This document shows, one piece after another, positions 44,690-56,772 of a stretch of 64,000 nucleotides of DNA. The DNA lies in NCBI GenBank assembly GCA_019671005.1, contig CM033717.1, positions 72,833,850 to 72,897,849 of the forward strand, in the 5' to 3' direction. The stretch comes from Hibiscus mutabilis. Taxonomy: Eukaryota > Streptophyta > Magnoliopsida > Malvales > Malvaceae. The notes under the pieces are model-generated. The model saw only the letters and a program-made list of their open reading frames with translations. It made no database searches and was not told where the DNA came from. A program made the translations under genes and the position numbers. Every line of letters begins with the position of its first letter. Within the stretch, counting starts at the first letter, position 1.

Positions 44690-47600
44690 TTACTCTTCAT
44701 CGGAATAATTGAATTTTACCGAGTAAGAATTGAAATCAATCTGTCCTCCCCTGTACGATCCACGTTTCTTCTTGGTCTTCTCATGCCGGAAACCCCTGAG
44801 TTTTACAATCAGAAGCATGCTTTTTAGACACCATCATGCTTGAGCATATACAAAAACCACCCAAAGCACAGTAAAAAAAAACGTGTTCTGGTAAAAGATT
44901 AACATTCTGACAGAGAATGAACCACAATAAAGCGACATCAACAAGTTAATTTGACCTGGCAAATGTAACTTAAGAGAACGTATTGTGCTATTTATGTGTT
45001 ACTTGTGCTTATGAATGTTAGAATCATAACCCGGTTCAGTAAATACCCAAAGATAACATATCAGACATTTACACATACCTTCCTCTTACTTGACCTAGAA
45101 CTTCTTGAGCTTTTGCACCATATCCAGTTTCAGCACCATCCTGCAAGGATTGTCCAGGTGACTAAAATGATTTGTATAATAACAAATAAGTGGAGCATAT
45201 GTTTGGATTAATCAAATGTGTGGGAAACGAAAGGAAAGCAAGTAAGAAAACCATTCATTTCTTTAATTAACATATAGATTAAAATAAAGGATGGGAGACT
45301 AGGCATCCCTACCTTTTCCCCAGAAGTCCCACTTTTAAACTAAAACGAATGTTATGTTTCTTTTAACCAAACGAATGTTATGTTTCTTTTCTCTTGCTTA
45401 TTTTTAGCCATCCAAACAAAGGAATAACATGCCATTTCCTCTTCTTTCCTTTCCTTTAAGAACCTCTCTTTTCTTTTCCTCTCCATCAATAATTTCAATC
45501 CAAACATAAACTAAGAGAAAACAAGAATGGGGCAAGTAGTTTATACCTTTGCCCAATATGAATTATCTTCAAGCTTGCTATCAACAAATACTACTTCCTC
45601 AACATTCACTCTTTGAAATGGCTTCTTTGGCTGCAATAATACAAAACTGAGTATTAGAACTCTTATGAACCGATGATTAAATGATTTTGCAATTATTATC
45701 ATTATTACTTGACATCCTCAAAAAAACTATTTACTTAAAGAGACATTCAAAAGAACCAAAAATCAATTATCCCTCAATTCTAAACACCACTCATTGTAAA
45801 AAAAACAGTCAAATCGGAAATAAGAGATGAAAATTTCAAACAATGTGCATCTACATACACCATACGGTTAAGGAAAAACATAAATACCATACAAGCAACA
45901 TCAAAAACTCCAAGTCCAACCTCAAATTAACCAAAAAATTCCAACACCAAAACTCATGCAGCATGAAGGAAAAAAGGCAACAGGAAAACACTTGATTGGA
46001 GCATATTCCTTCAAATTTGTTGAAAAGCTTCAACTAGATAAATTAATATATTCAACATGTGAAACATATTCTAAAACAGGCCAGATTTCTTTGTATAAAA
46101 TTCAAACATGACACCGCTAATCAGATTCAAATTGCCTACTTAGTAACAAACACAATAAGCAAGGTATTTCGAGTACAAAAAGCAAGGTTTAATTACAGTC
46201 TCTCTGATTGCCAAATTGACTTTAAAGGCAGGGTTTAATATACACAGCTAATGGATGCTTTTTTTATAAAATGGAGGTAAGAAAACAAAAAATTTGAGAT
46301 CAGAATTGGGCTTCAAAATACTTGTTTGTTTACAATGTCCAACAAAATACAAAGGCATTCATGAACTTACTTGAGCTGAGCCATTTTGCTGCTTCTTCGA
46401 GCTCTTTTGCTCAGAATGCTTTCCATTTTTCTCAATGTTCCCATTTTCTTTACCATGTTTATCAGCTCCCGCCAATGAATTTAATTGTTCTTCTGTAGTA
46501 TCTGTCTTCCTACGTTTAGAGTCTTCAATAACATTTTCATTAGCAGGCTGAGTATCATGTACTTCAGAATCCAATCTTTTCCTCTTCTTGGAACTTCTAT
46601 CATTTGTTACTGCTGAATCCACCTTCGAGATCTCATTTCCAACGTCTTTGGATTTTGCTTTCTCAACATCTTCAGAATCATCCTTCTTTTTCTTTTTCTT
46701 AGATTTGGAAGTCTTATCTTCCAATGGTATGTCATTAGCATTCGATGTAGTAGCAGCAAGTTGGGTGTCCTCTGAAACAGGTGCAGCATCTTCAACTAAA
46801 GAATCAGAAGTCAGGTTGTGTTTCTTTTTCTTCTTATCCTTAGTTTTACCCTCTACCCCAGCATCAGACCCTCCATTAGATTCAACAGTATCAGCATGAG
46901 ATTCATCTAATTTGATTTTCTTCTTTTTCTCCTTCCCCTTCTTAGCACACTCATTCAATTGCAACCCTCCCACAACATCAGTAGCAGATTCCTTCACTGC
47001 TTGTTGGGAAACTTGCTCCTCGATTTTCTTAGAGTTGGCAGATTTATCATCAACTTCAGATTGACCAGCTATATTGTCCACGCTACTCTCATTGCCTCTT
47101 TTCTTCTTTTTCTTGGTAAAAGCAGAAGCAATGTCAACTTGTCCATCGCTATTAGGATTTTCATCCCCCTGCGTATCTGCAATTCCGCATTTTGAGCATC
47201 AAAGTCAACTCCAAAATATATCATTCATGCCATCATCCAATAGAACATAATATAGGATTAACAAACCAAGGAGCTTCTCTTTGTTTAAATTTGAGCTGGA
47301 AGGATCTCTGCATAATGCAAAAGCTCAAAAAAGTGAGAAATAAAAACAGAGGGAAAAAGAGAAACAAATGAAGAAATAAGGCGTGGTTACAACAAGCATC
47401 ACAACAGTTATTTGAGCCTTTGTCTTACCAAAATAAATAGCATTCTACAAGTTTCGCTTGATATAGGACAGAACCAAAGGGTTAAAGGGCACACTTGCAG
47501 CACATTTCTATATGTTTCACTTGATATGTGGAGAAAGTCCACGTAACAAAAGTTTCAAACAATCAAGAGTAAAAAAAAACTTCTTATCCTACCTGATAGC

Positions 47601-48814
47601 CAGATACTTGCAGCACATTTCTTCCAAGTCCGGGGAAGAATCTGTCAAACCATTTTTCTGCAAAGATACAAGAAAAAGAGAATTAAGACAAGGAGTCTAG
47701 GCAATGAACAAAAATTTTGCAAGGAAGAATGAATAAAGCAATGCAAATAAAAGACAAACACACACGCACAACAAGTAAGAAGTCAGAAAAAGAAGGGGGA
47801 AGTACAGTATAGCAGAAACAACCTTCTCATATTGTGGGACTGACATATATATGTGTGTGTGTATATATATTCATGACCTCCGAACTTACAGAGATGGGAT
47901 GGACAAATAGAAAAATAACTGTTAACTATTGGCTTCTGCCTTGGACATTATAGTTTAGTAAGAACAAGTACTGTACAATGGTTCTACATTTTTTCCTCAA
48001 TAATGGGGAGATGGGATGGACATGCTGCTTTTGGTGATTCCAAATGCCACTTTTAAGTAAACCTAGTAAACAATACTATTTCCTGGTATAGAATAAAGCC
48101 AGAGACCAAACCACAGTCTACATTTATCCTACATGAACTATTTTCAGCTGCTTGTACAGCATGAAACGCCATACCTCGCATTCTCAACCAAATCATCCTA
48201 AGGGATGATCAAAAGCACGTAATTACTGACCTTCCGCCCATTTCTAGATCCTCATTAATGCCACCGGATAAAAATACCAAAATACAACCACAGAAGACAT
48301 TGACGAAACAGAGTAGCGTATTAAAAAAATGCCCTTACATTGGAAACTAGAAATTTCTAGGCTTTGAGCTTGTATGGGTTTGGTTATCGTGCAAACAGAC
48401 AAACCATTATTCAATTACGAATAAAAACTAAAAAAAATGGACTCCAAGACCCCCAACTAAGACCTCAAAAAGCAGTCATTTTTACATTTAAGAACAGAAC
48501 AATGGGTTCATCCTATCATTTTTCACATACCCAACAAACCAATCAACAATCAAATTCGAATGCACAGAGAAAAACCAACATTTAAAATTTAAAAAAGAAG
48601 AAACCTGGATTTGGGCTTCGGAGAGAAACTTCTTGAGGGTTTTGGAGAAGGACTTGCGCTGCAGAAAATGGGCAACGGAAAGGAGAAGAAGAGAGCTTTG
48701 CTGAGGAGTCAAGGAAGGAGCAGAAGCCTGGGTTTTCATGGTTGGGTTCGAAGAAAGTATAACTTGGCGAGGCTTCAAAGCAATGAGCGAAGGCGAAGGC
48801 TTTACTGCCTGCAT
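44690..48814 (-). CDS. Nopp140/SRP40 C-terminal-domain nucleolar protein
   Basis: Proteins with this domain are nucleolar or Cajal-body phosphoproteins linked to RNA polymerase I and snoRNP biogenesis. Seven exons join in phase: 48814-48605, 47657-47593, 47307-47267, 47176-46371, 45630-45547, 45140-45079, 44795-44690 (stop TAA); about 457 aa. The N-terminus resembles a LisH-type helix pair (LLLLSVAHFLQRKSFSKTLKKFL). The middle (about residues 105-375) is low-complexity, with acidic/serine stretches alternating with lysine blocks such as KSKKKKKKDD and SSKKRKRLD, typical of Nopp140. The C-terminal domain starts PKKPFQRVNVEEVVFVDSKL and includes NSYWAKDGAETGYGAKAQEV, GFRHEKTKKKRGSYRGGQID and ends VKFNYSDEE. 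The short middle region is close to Arabidopsis At5g57120 rather than to long Nopp140. All visible splice sites are GT-AG and the frame is intact. Confidence 0.9.
47846..47870. repeat. TG/TA microsatellite in intron 1
   Basis: A short alternating purine-pyrimidine run (TATATATGTGTGTGTGTATATATAT) lies in the first intron of the nucleolar protein gene. Confidence 0.7.
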
Positions 48815-49480
48815 GTATCTTAAGGTAGTATATAAACCTCTCCTCTTCCCCTTTGTCTCAACTATGGCGACTAGCTAGGGTTTTGAAGTTCAAATTTTTA
48901 ATTTACTTGGGTTTTTTTTTCATTTTAATCCCAAATAAACATTTTTTCTGCGTTATAATATGGGCTCCGTAGCCCAAATACTGTTTAAAAAACCCGTTTT
49001 CTTCAGTACGCATTATTTGCTTTTTCTTTCGCCTCCATCCAAATTGTTATGGTATGGGCTTAGGTATGAGAATTGGCTAATAAAGCTTAATCCAACGAGT
49101 AGTTTAATTATATCTCGAACTTTGGAAAATGATCACGATTAAGTTTTAGTCGAGTATGAAATCTTAAATTGTAAATTATGCTTGTGATATAAAGATTATT
49201 TAATGAATAACTTCATTTTTTTTTACTTTTATTTCTGCCTAAAAAGAGAGGAAAAGATTCTAGGCGAAAGAATACTTCATGTTGGGTCTTAAACTTAAAA
49301 CTTAAGGGAAAGAAAAAAATCAGGTGAATAGTTCTGACCAATCAGTTATCAACGCTTACTCGAAATAATTTCATTTTATGTTGTTTAATTGCATCGAAAC
49401 ACAAAAATTCTAACACGAATGCCACACCCTATCTAACTCGCTGTAACACCATCCAACGAATGGCCTCTCCGTGGACGGAG
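48815..49480. other. Upstream flank of the nucleolar protein gene
   Basis: A TATA-like sequence read on the minus strand (GGTTTATATACTACC) ends only about 10-15 bp before the chosen ATG, too close for a normal promoter. Transcription probably starts further out. Nothing else is recognised. Confidence 0.35.
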
Positions 49481-49484
49481 GTAT

Positions 49485-51275
49485 TTGTAACTTGGGAAGG
49501 GCTTTTGCTTAGGAATGATTATGGGTAAGAATTTTGTTCTATCTATACTTGATTTAAAAATTTAACATTTCTAATTGAGTCTAGTCCGATATTTTATGAT
49601 ACTTCACCCGATCCTAATCTAACTCTAGTTTTAGAATTAAAATTCAAACTCGATCTGATGTAAATAAAAAATATTTTTATTTTTATCCAATAAAATAGAA
49701 AGTTGATTGAAAAAAACGAATAGAGAAGGGACATTATAATTATTATTCTATTTTTAATAGATAAAATAAAGAAATAATTAAAAATATATGTATAAAGGTA
49801 TGAACATTCTAACAATTATATCTAAATACTTAGAATAAATTAAACTATTATTTTAGATCGAGTTAGTTGGGTATTCTTCACCCTAAATTTAAACTGACCT
49901 CATCCTCAAAAATCCAACTCAAACATAAACTCAAAATTTCTTTAAAAATCCTACCCTATAAAGTCGGGTTGGGTCGGAATCTATCGAGTTTAATCAAATG
50001 ACCATCATACTCTTGCCCCACTCAGCAAAACTATATGTATATATAGGGTAAACTATCCAGTGACCACCAAACTAATTGGGGATACCTATTTTGACCACCG
50101 AACTATCGAAATCATCAATCAGACCACTAAACTTATTAAATCAACTTATTTTGACCACGGCCGTTAAAAAATTAACGGATAGGTAACGGAGGGTGACGTG
50201 GCAGTTAACAAAAATATGTAAAATTACTTATTTAGTCCCTGTTATTTACCTATAATTTCAATTTGGTCTTAATATAAATTAAATTAATTAAAATTAATCA
50301 TTCAATCGGATGATGACACGTGTCATCCAAATTGAAATTATAGGTAAATAATAGGGACTAAATGTGTAATTTTACAAATTTTCGTTAACTGCCACGTCAA
50401 CCCTCCGTTACCCATCCGTTAGTTTTTTAACGAAGGTGGTCAAAATAGGTTGATTTAATAAGTTTGGTGGTCTGGTTGACGATTTCGATAGTTTGATGGT
50501 CAAAATAAGTATCTTCAATTAGTTCGGTAGTCACTAGGATAATTTACCTATATATATTTAAAATTTTATTAATTATGAAATTACCTTCAGTTTTTTATTT
50601 GTAACTTGTGAAGGGCTTTTGCTTAGAAATGATTATGGGTACGACTTTCGATTGATTTGTATTTGACTAAAAATTTTGACACCTATATATAAATTCGATC
50701 TGATATTTTATGATGTTTCACTCAGTCCGAATATGACTTTAGTTTTAGAATAAAAATTCAAATTTGACAATATATAAATAATTTTTTATTTGATAAAATA
50801 GAAATTTGATTGAAAAAAATGCAAATAGAGTGAGAGCATTATAATAATTATTCAATTTTAATAGGCAAAATAGGGAGATAATTGAATATATACATATATA
50901 TAAATAAAGAGAAGAATATTATTGCAATTATACATAAATATTTAGAACAAAATTAAACACACTGCACTCCCAAGAAAAGGACGCGAGTTCAAATCTTGAA
51001 GATGACATTGTTGGAATGGGCAACCTCGCACCTTAAAATAGATCGTAAGACGGACATGCATATTACCAAAACATAAAATAAACTATTGTTTTGAACCGGG
51101 TCGATCATTTATTTTACTTAAACCCGAACTAGACTTCATCCTCAAAAAATCCAACCCAAACACGATTAAAAACTCGATCCTATAAAATCGGGTCAGTCGA
51201 AAATTGTCGAGTTTAGATCAAATGATTATCCCTACTCTTATCCCCACACAACAAAAATTATATATATATATATAT
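49485..51275. repeat. Diverged direct duplication split by a MITE
   Basis: Copy 1 (about 49485-50040) and copy 2 (about 50600-51270) share, in order, TTTGTAACTTG-GAAGGGCTTTTGCTTAG, GATATTTTATGAT-TTCAC, AAATAGAGA/GAGCATTATAAT, AACCCGAACT-like and AATCGGGT-like phrases. Both end in GAGTTTA-ATCAAATGA followed by a TA-rich run. The MITE at 50046-50548 lies exactly at the joint. Confidence 0.7.
50046..50548. mobile_element. MITE, GGGTAAACTATC ends
   Basis: The left end GGGTAAACTATCCAGTGACCACC faces the reversed right end GGTAAATTATCCTAGTGACTACC. Inverted arms of about 220 bp include AACGGAGGGTGACGTGGCAGTTAAC facing GTTAACTGCCACGTCAACCCTCCGTT. The centre carries the palindromic GATGACACGTGTCATC. 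It is flanked by TA-repeat DNA on both sides, a likely TATATATA target. Confidence 0.85.
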
Positions 51276-52020
51276 ATATATTTAAAAATTGATTATTTAT
51301 AAATCTATCCTCACTTTTATAGATTTATATTTTGACTCTTGATCTCCTATTCTAATTTTGTGAGTAGTCCTCTTTAAGCGTGAGAGCTCCATCTACACCG
51401 ACGAGGAAAAACCAAGTACAACCGCAACAATACATCATCTACCAAAAACATCACCATCTTGCGCATTATGATGCAACTCAAATCGATTTTATTGCCCATA
51501 AATTATTATCGAAGGTGTCATCATTTAATGCGTAAGAATTACATTATAATTATATAGCTCATAGTATCAATTTCGATAGTTTTCGAACCCAATTTTTAAA
51601 TTTGAATTCTTAATTTTTATATATATACAAATCGACGCACAAACATTTTCATACCGTACTATTAATTTCATGATTCGAATTTTCAACATAAACAGTGGGA
51701 CATGCTTTCCCATCTCTAAGCAACAAAGGGGTGTTGAGGGGCACGGAGTGGATGTGGATAGAATGGGAAAGGAGGGCACATGATTTTCTGCCAAAAGCTG
51801 TTGCATTGGACCGACTCTCATTAATCGGACAATATACACTCTTTTCGACCATTGCGGAAACTTTCCCTCTGCACGAAACTGAGGCTGTTCCAGTTTTAGC
51901 GTGACTCCCCTCGACCATTATATCACATGTCATCATCACTCGTGGTTGGTTGGACCAAACGAAAACCCCAAATTTCATCGATAGTTGTTGTATACGATTT
52001 TTTTTCTCCATAAAATCAAA
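51276..52020. other. Intergenic DNA with an unassigned open frame
   Basis: It starts with a (TA)n run (51263-51281). Open frames exist on both strands over 51649-52011 (120 codons minus; 69 codons plus). The composition is more balanced than the surroundings, but I recognise no domain and there is no clear splice or promoter context. It could be a relic of a gene or mobile element. Confidence 0.35.
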
Positions 52021-52024
52021 GAAA

Positions 52025-52465
52025 TACCTTTAACAATTAAATAAATAATCACTTTATTTTTTATATTTTTTAGCGACTCAATCATCAACGTTTTATTTTA
52101 AATAGAAATGATTTTTTACAGATAAAAAATATTAAAAAAATGACGGTAAACAGTTTAAAATTATTTGACAGAATAATAAGTTAAAAGAAAAACTATTTAT
52201 ATTTTATATAATTTTATAAAATTATTTTTTGACTGATGTAATATTTTTTTAAATCACAACTTTTGTTTATATGATATTGTCATGTCAGCGTGTAGATTTG
52301 TCACGTCATTTCAAGCTATTTATTGTCAGTTGACTGACAGTTTTCATCGGCAAATGAGTCATTTTGATATAAAATAAAACGTTGAGAGTTAAATTGCTCT
52401 AAAAATAGAGACTAAATTGACTATTTAATCAAAAGTCGATGATATTTTTTGATTTTATTCCTTAT
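52025..52465. mobile_element. Diverged relative of the GGCATAATG MITE
   Basis: It shares with 38401-38873 the internal phrases TATTTTATA-AATTTTATAAAATTATTTTTTG, GTCA-TTCAAG-TATTTAT and AGTTGACTGACAGTTTTCAT, followed by TAAAATAAAACGTT. The ends are decayed. Confidence 0.6.
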
Positions 52466-52574
52466 TTTTATGTTTTATTTCCATTGATTTTCGTTATTTT
52501 GATGAAATAATGTTGTTGGAAACATATATATGTTGAAATACAGTGTTGCATGAATTATTTACTCGCTCATGAAT

Positions 52575-55500
52575 TGTAGCGATGTCCTTTTTTCGTTAAA
52601 ACAGGTGTTTTCGAAGTGTTGGTGATTTTTCGGATATAAAAATATTTATTCGTGGAGTTTTGAAAATATCGTATTTTATTTAAAAGGAGGAGTCGCCACC
52701 GACCACTTAGGTAGGCCGGACACCATAAAACCAGATATTCGAAAACTGTTGGGTTCGGTAGTCGGTTACGGAGGGGGAAGGATTAGCACCCCCACACCGC
52801 CCAAAATTGGTACTTTAATAATTACCGCTTTATTAATATTGGATTTTCCGGGTAAAGTGACGATTAGTTTAAAATTCGGTTATAATTGCGAATAAATTTT
52901 AAAGGCCCCGTTATCCGAGAGTAAACGCCCAACCAATATCACTACGCCTGATACTGGCCCCGTTTACGCTCGGATAAAAAGGCACCGCCTTGACAATAAT
53001 ATATTCGAAATGCAACTTAAAAACAAAAATAAAGCATACAATTTACATTGGCGTGATACTAAAAGATAAAAAACAAAAAAATTCATAATATTAAACGAAA
53101 AGTAACAAAATACATGAACATATATATAAATGACATATTCAAGGATCTAGACTAAACATAAATAAAACATACACACAAACATGGTAAAAGATATGCTTCA
53201 AGGTTAAACTAACTAAATATAATATCCTTAAGTACCTAAGAACACAAATGCAATATGCATGGCATGATATAGGACATGATACTAAAATGACAAAATCATA
53301 TTATCACCACGTTACAATAAAACCTTATCACGTGACACAAATTATATACATATGCCAAAACACGTCACGATATTTATATGTAACAAAAATCACTCATTTT
53401 TAATATGTAACCTAAAATACAAGACAAAACAAAACATACTATCATACGTATATTCAAGATAAACAACTAAATTAAACATGATCACTTAATCAAAACACAA
53501 GTTTGTAACATGCACAAATAAACCACATGATATATTAGCATGATAAAATGCATATTATAAAAACATGAATGAATGCACATCATACATCAACCTAAATAAA
53601 TAAAAACATGAAGAATCACATAAACATGATGTACAAACGAGATTAAAACTTAGCATACAAAATAGACATATATAACACAGACAAAATAAACTAAAACACA
53701 AAATAAACATAATATGACAACTAAAAACACATGATAAAAACATAAAGGCATGTAATGCAAGAACACCAAGGAGCTTGAGACATAAAATGGAAATGTAATT
53801 ATACCAAAAACACAAGCATAACAAAAAAAAGGACAGAGGGACTGAAATGAAATAAACTAAAAATAGAATACTTAAATAAACAAACAAAAAACAAACATTG
53901 AAGACCGAATTATAACCCGGGAAGAACTTGCAAGGACTGGAAATGTGATTAAACCAAGGGGGAAGCTCGGAGTGAAAAATCCAAAAACGCGGGATGGTTA
54001 AGGAGGTAATTTTACCATTTTAAAACCTGAATTCGGTTTAATTCAGTGACTAAATTGGGAGTTTCCTTAAAAAATGGGGGATTGGGATTGTAACTGGACC
54101 AAGGGGGAAGCCCGTTTTGAAAAATCAAAAAGGACGGTGGTCCTTAAGAAGTAATTTCCCCATTTTTGAAAAATAAAAGTCTATAAATAGACCTTATCAG
54201 GGTCTGATTTCAGATTTTTGCCATTCAAAATTTTGTTTTTTAAAACAAAATCCTCTCCCCTCTCTAATATCGAAGCCGGCTATCTTAAAACCCAGAATTC
54301 GGCCACCACTAGCCACCGCCGGCCGCCACTCGCCGGCAGCCCTCAGTCCACGACCTAAAATACTCCCCTTCTCACACTAAACCCACGTCCCGCCTTAGAT
54401 TTTAGAAGAAAGGGACCTATTTTTCTAGATCTAAGAAAACAAAACCGAAACCCTTTCTCCTCTCTTTTTTAGTTTTGTAAACTAAGACCAAACAACCCCT
54501 CTCCTTTACCGGTTCACCGTGTTTGGCTTAAGAGCCTTACAGCTTATTACCGGCGGCGGGAAACTTTAATCGACGAGGGTAAGAACCGACCTCTTTAACC
54601 TTTTTTTTTGATATTGTTGATAACTTTGAGAGATATGCATGCAGTAAAAGAAGAAAGAGAAATACCACTGGACTTGTGTTTTTTTTGTATTTCTGAAAAA
54701 AAAAAACCGATGATAATACACTCTTTTCGTTTACATATATTGCTCTCTTCCTTTTTTTGGTAGAAAAACATACATTAAAATACGTCTCATCTGGTTTTTG
54801 GATACTGATAATCCATTGTTTTGGTGTCTTGCACGTTTTCTGAGCTCGGTGGTTGAGTTGGTGGTACGGCGGAGTGGTGTCGGCGTGGAGAGAGTCATGG
54901 TGGTGGTGTCCTCTGCCAGATCCACTCACGGCCGTTGGATCAGATCTGATCCAACGACTGTGATCACATGGGGAATGAACGGCCTAGATCGAGCCTTGAA
55001 ATGAGCGAAGCTACATCTGATCTTGACGCGTGGCAGAGGGGGAATGAACAGTCTCGCGCGTGCGTTGCACGCGCAAGTGGGAGACGAGCAGTCCCGGAGT
55101 GAATTACACGCGCACCAGCTGGATCATCTTGGACTGATCTGGACCGTTGGATCAAATCTTGATCCAACGGCTGGGAGGGTGACGGCTGCAAGAAAGAGAT
55201 AGGATATTATATAGGGTTTTAGGGTTTTTTCAATATTGGGTCAGGCCAAAATGGGCCTTGTAAATTATATTATTATTTTTTTGGGTTTTTTGTAATATTA
55301 TGTGGACTTTGACTGTTATTATAAATTTGGGTTTTATGTTTTGGATTTTATTTTACATTAGTCCAATAATAATAATAATAATACGATATTACATACATAC
55401 GTAAACGTGCACACTCATATAAGTGTAACATACGAATACACATGCAAACATTAATTAATGTAACATACTAACATACATGCATATAATCATACACGTAATG

Positions 55501-55703
55501 TACACATACAAACAATGTATACATAAAGCATAAACACGTATGACACAAATAAATGTTAACACATACGTAATATGTATAATATGCCTGCACTTACATGCAT
55601 CACACCTATTTCTCACACACTTTAATCACATATAATATGCATACATACAATAATTATTAAACCTACACAATACTTATATACCAGATAAAAATGAGTGATT
55701 ACA
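52575..55703. mobile_element. 3.1-kb solo LTR with perfect 5-bp target duplication
   Basis: It starts TGTAGCGATGTCC and ends AGTGATTACA, with TGAAT on both sides (52570-52574 and 55704-55708). There is no internal domain or partner LTR. In reverse orientation it aligns with the 33765-37620 LTR: shared features are GTCGCCACCGACCACTTAGG, then CGGACACCATAAAACC near one end, repeated GATCCAACGG-type phrases in the middle, and CCAGATAAAA...ATTACA at the other end. The part at 52990-53900 is A-rich and low in complexity. 54280-55200 is GC-richer and includes TCTATAAATAGACC near 54181, a TATA-like site. Confidence 0.9.
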
Positions 55704-55717
55704 TGAATCAATTTTTA

Positions 55718-56772
55718 GGGTAAAGTTTACAAATGGTACCTAAACTTTGGGTAATTATTTAATTTGGCAACCGAACTTTCAATTGCTTTAATGTTACTAT
55801 TAAACTTTGTGTTTTGCTTCAATATTACCACTCGCCCGTTAAACACCGTTAAATCACTAACGGCGCTGTCCACCTCACCCAACCTTTTCCACCTCGTTTT
55901 TTTCTTTTATATTACACCTCAGTATATAAATATTATAATAAATTAAATTAAACTAAACTAAATAAAGTTAATCAGTAAAACACATTTCATAAAACGTTTG
56001 AAACTCAAAACTACTTTTAAACCCTTTTCTTCTTTTATTTCTTCTTCTTTAATCTTTTAAATCTTTTTCAATTCTTTAGACCGAATAAAAAAGTTTTGAA
56101 TTTTCAAATTTCAAAACTCGAAAATTTTACCAAAATGACAAGAATGAGGCGTCGACCTGAAGAGTAGCAGGATGTGGTTTACGGTACTATGAGAAAAAAT
56201 CCTAATCTAATTTTTCTAAGTGTTAAGTTTATATTTGGGGGGGGGGGTTGTTGAAATATATTATGATTGACACCTTGAGTCTTTTTTTTCTTCAAAAACC
56301 CTTTTCATTTTTGTTGATATGATATAGAAAACCCATATTTAGGGCACGATAACAGTATTGTCACAAAATGGTAACTGAATTCCCAGATGTCCAAGATGTT
56401 TTCATGTCTGCTGGTAACCCACAGTGGCAAATTGCTCTTTGACTTGGATCGTACATAGGAGAGATTTAAAATGCAATATGATTTTAGGGTTTCCCCTAAA
56501 AACAATCGAATATATAAAGTGAAAGAGATACCTATTAATTTATTATAATATTATATGCTGAAGTGTAATATAAAAGAAAAAATGAGGTGGAAAAGGTTGG
56601 GTGAGGTGGACAGCCCAGTCAGCATGCCGTTAGCGATTTAACGGTGTTTAACGAGCGAGTGGTAACATTAAAGCAAAACACAAAGTTTAATGGTAACATT
56701 GAAGCAATTGAAAATTTGGTTACCAAATTGAATAATTACCCAAAGTTTAGGTAACATTTGTGAACTTTACCC
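55718..56772. mobile_element. 1.06-kb long-TIR element, GGGTAAAG ends
   Basis: Left GGGTAAAGTTTACAAATGGTACC faces right, reversed, GGGTAAAGTTCACAAATGTTACC. Inverted arms of about 230 bp include AACACCGTTAAATC facing GATTTAACGGTGTT and GGTGAGGTGGACAGC facing GCTGTCCACCTCACC. The core of about 590 bp has no transposase and includes a run of 11 G at about 56238. The target duplication is unclear. Probably Mutator-like. Confidence 0.8.

Noticed and set aside
46588..46899. 103-codon plus-strand frame rich in F and S
   Set aside because: It mirrors the lysine/serine low-complexity region of the nucleolar protein on the opposite strand.
53555..53887. 110-codon hydrophobic minus-strand frame
   Set aside because: A-rich low-complexity part of the second solo LTR; no domain and no splice context.
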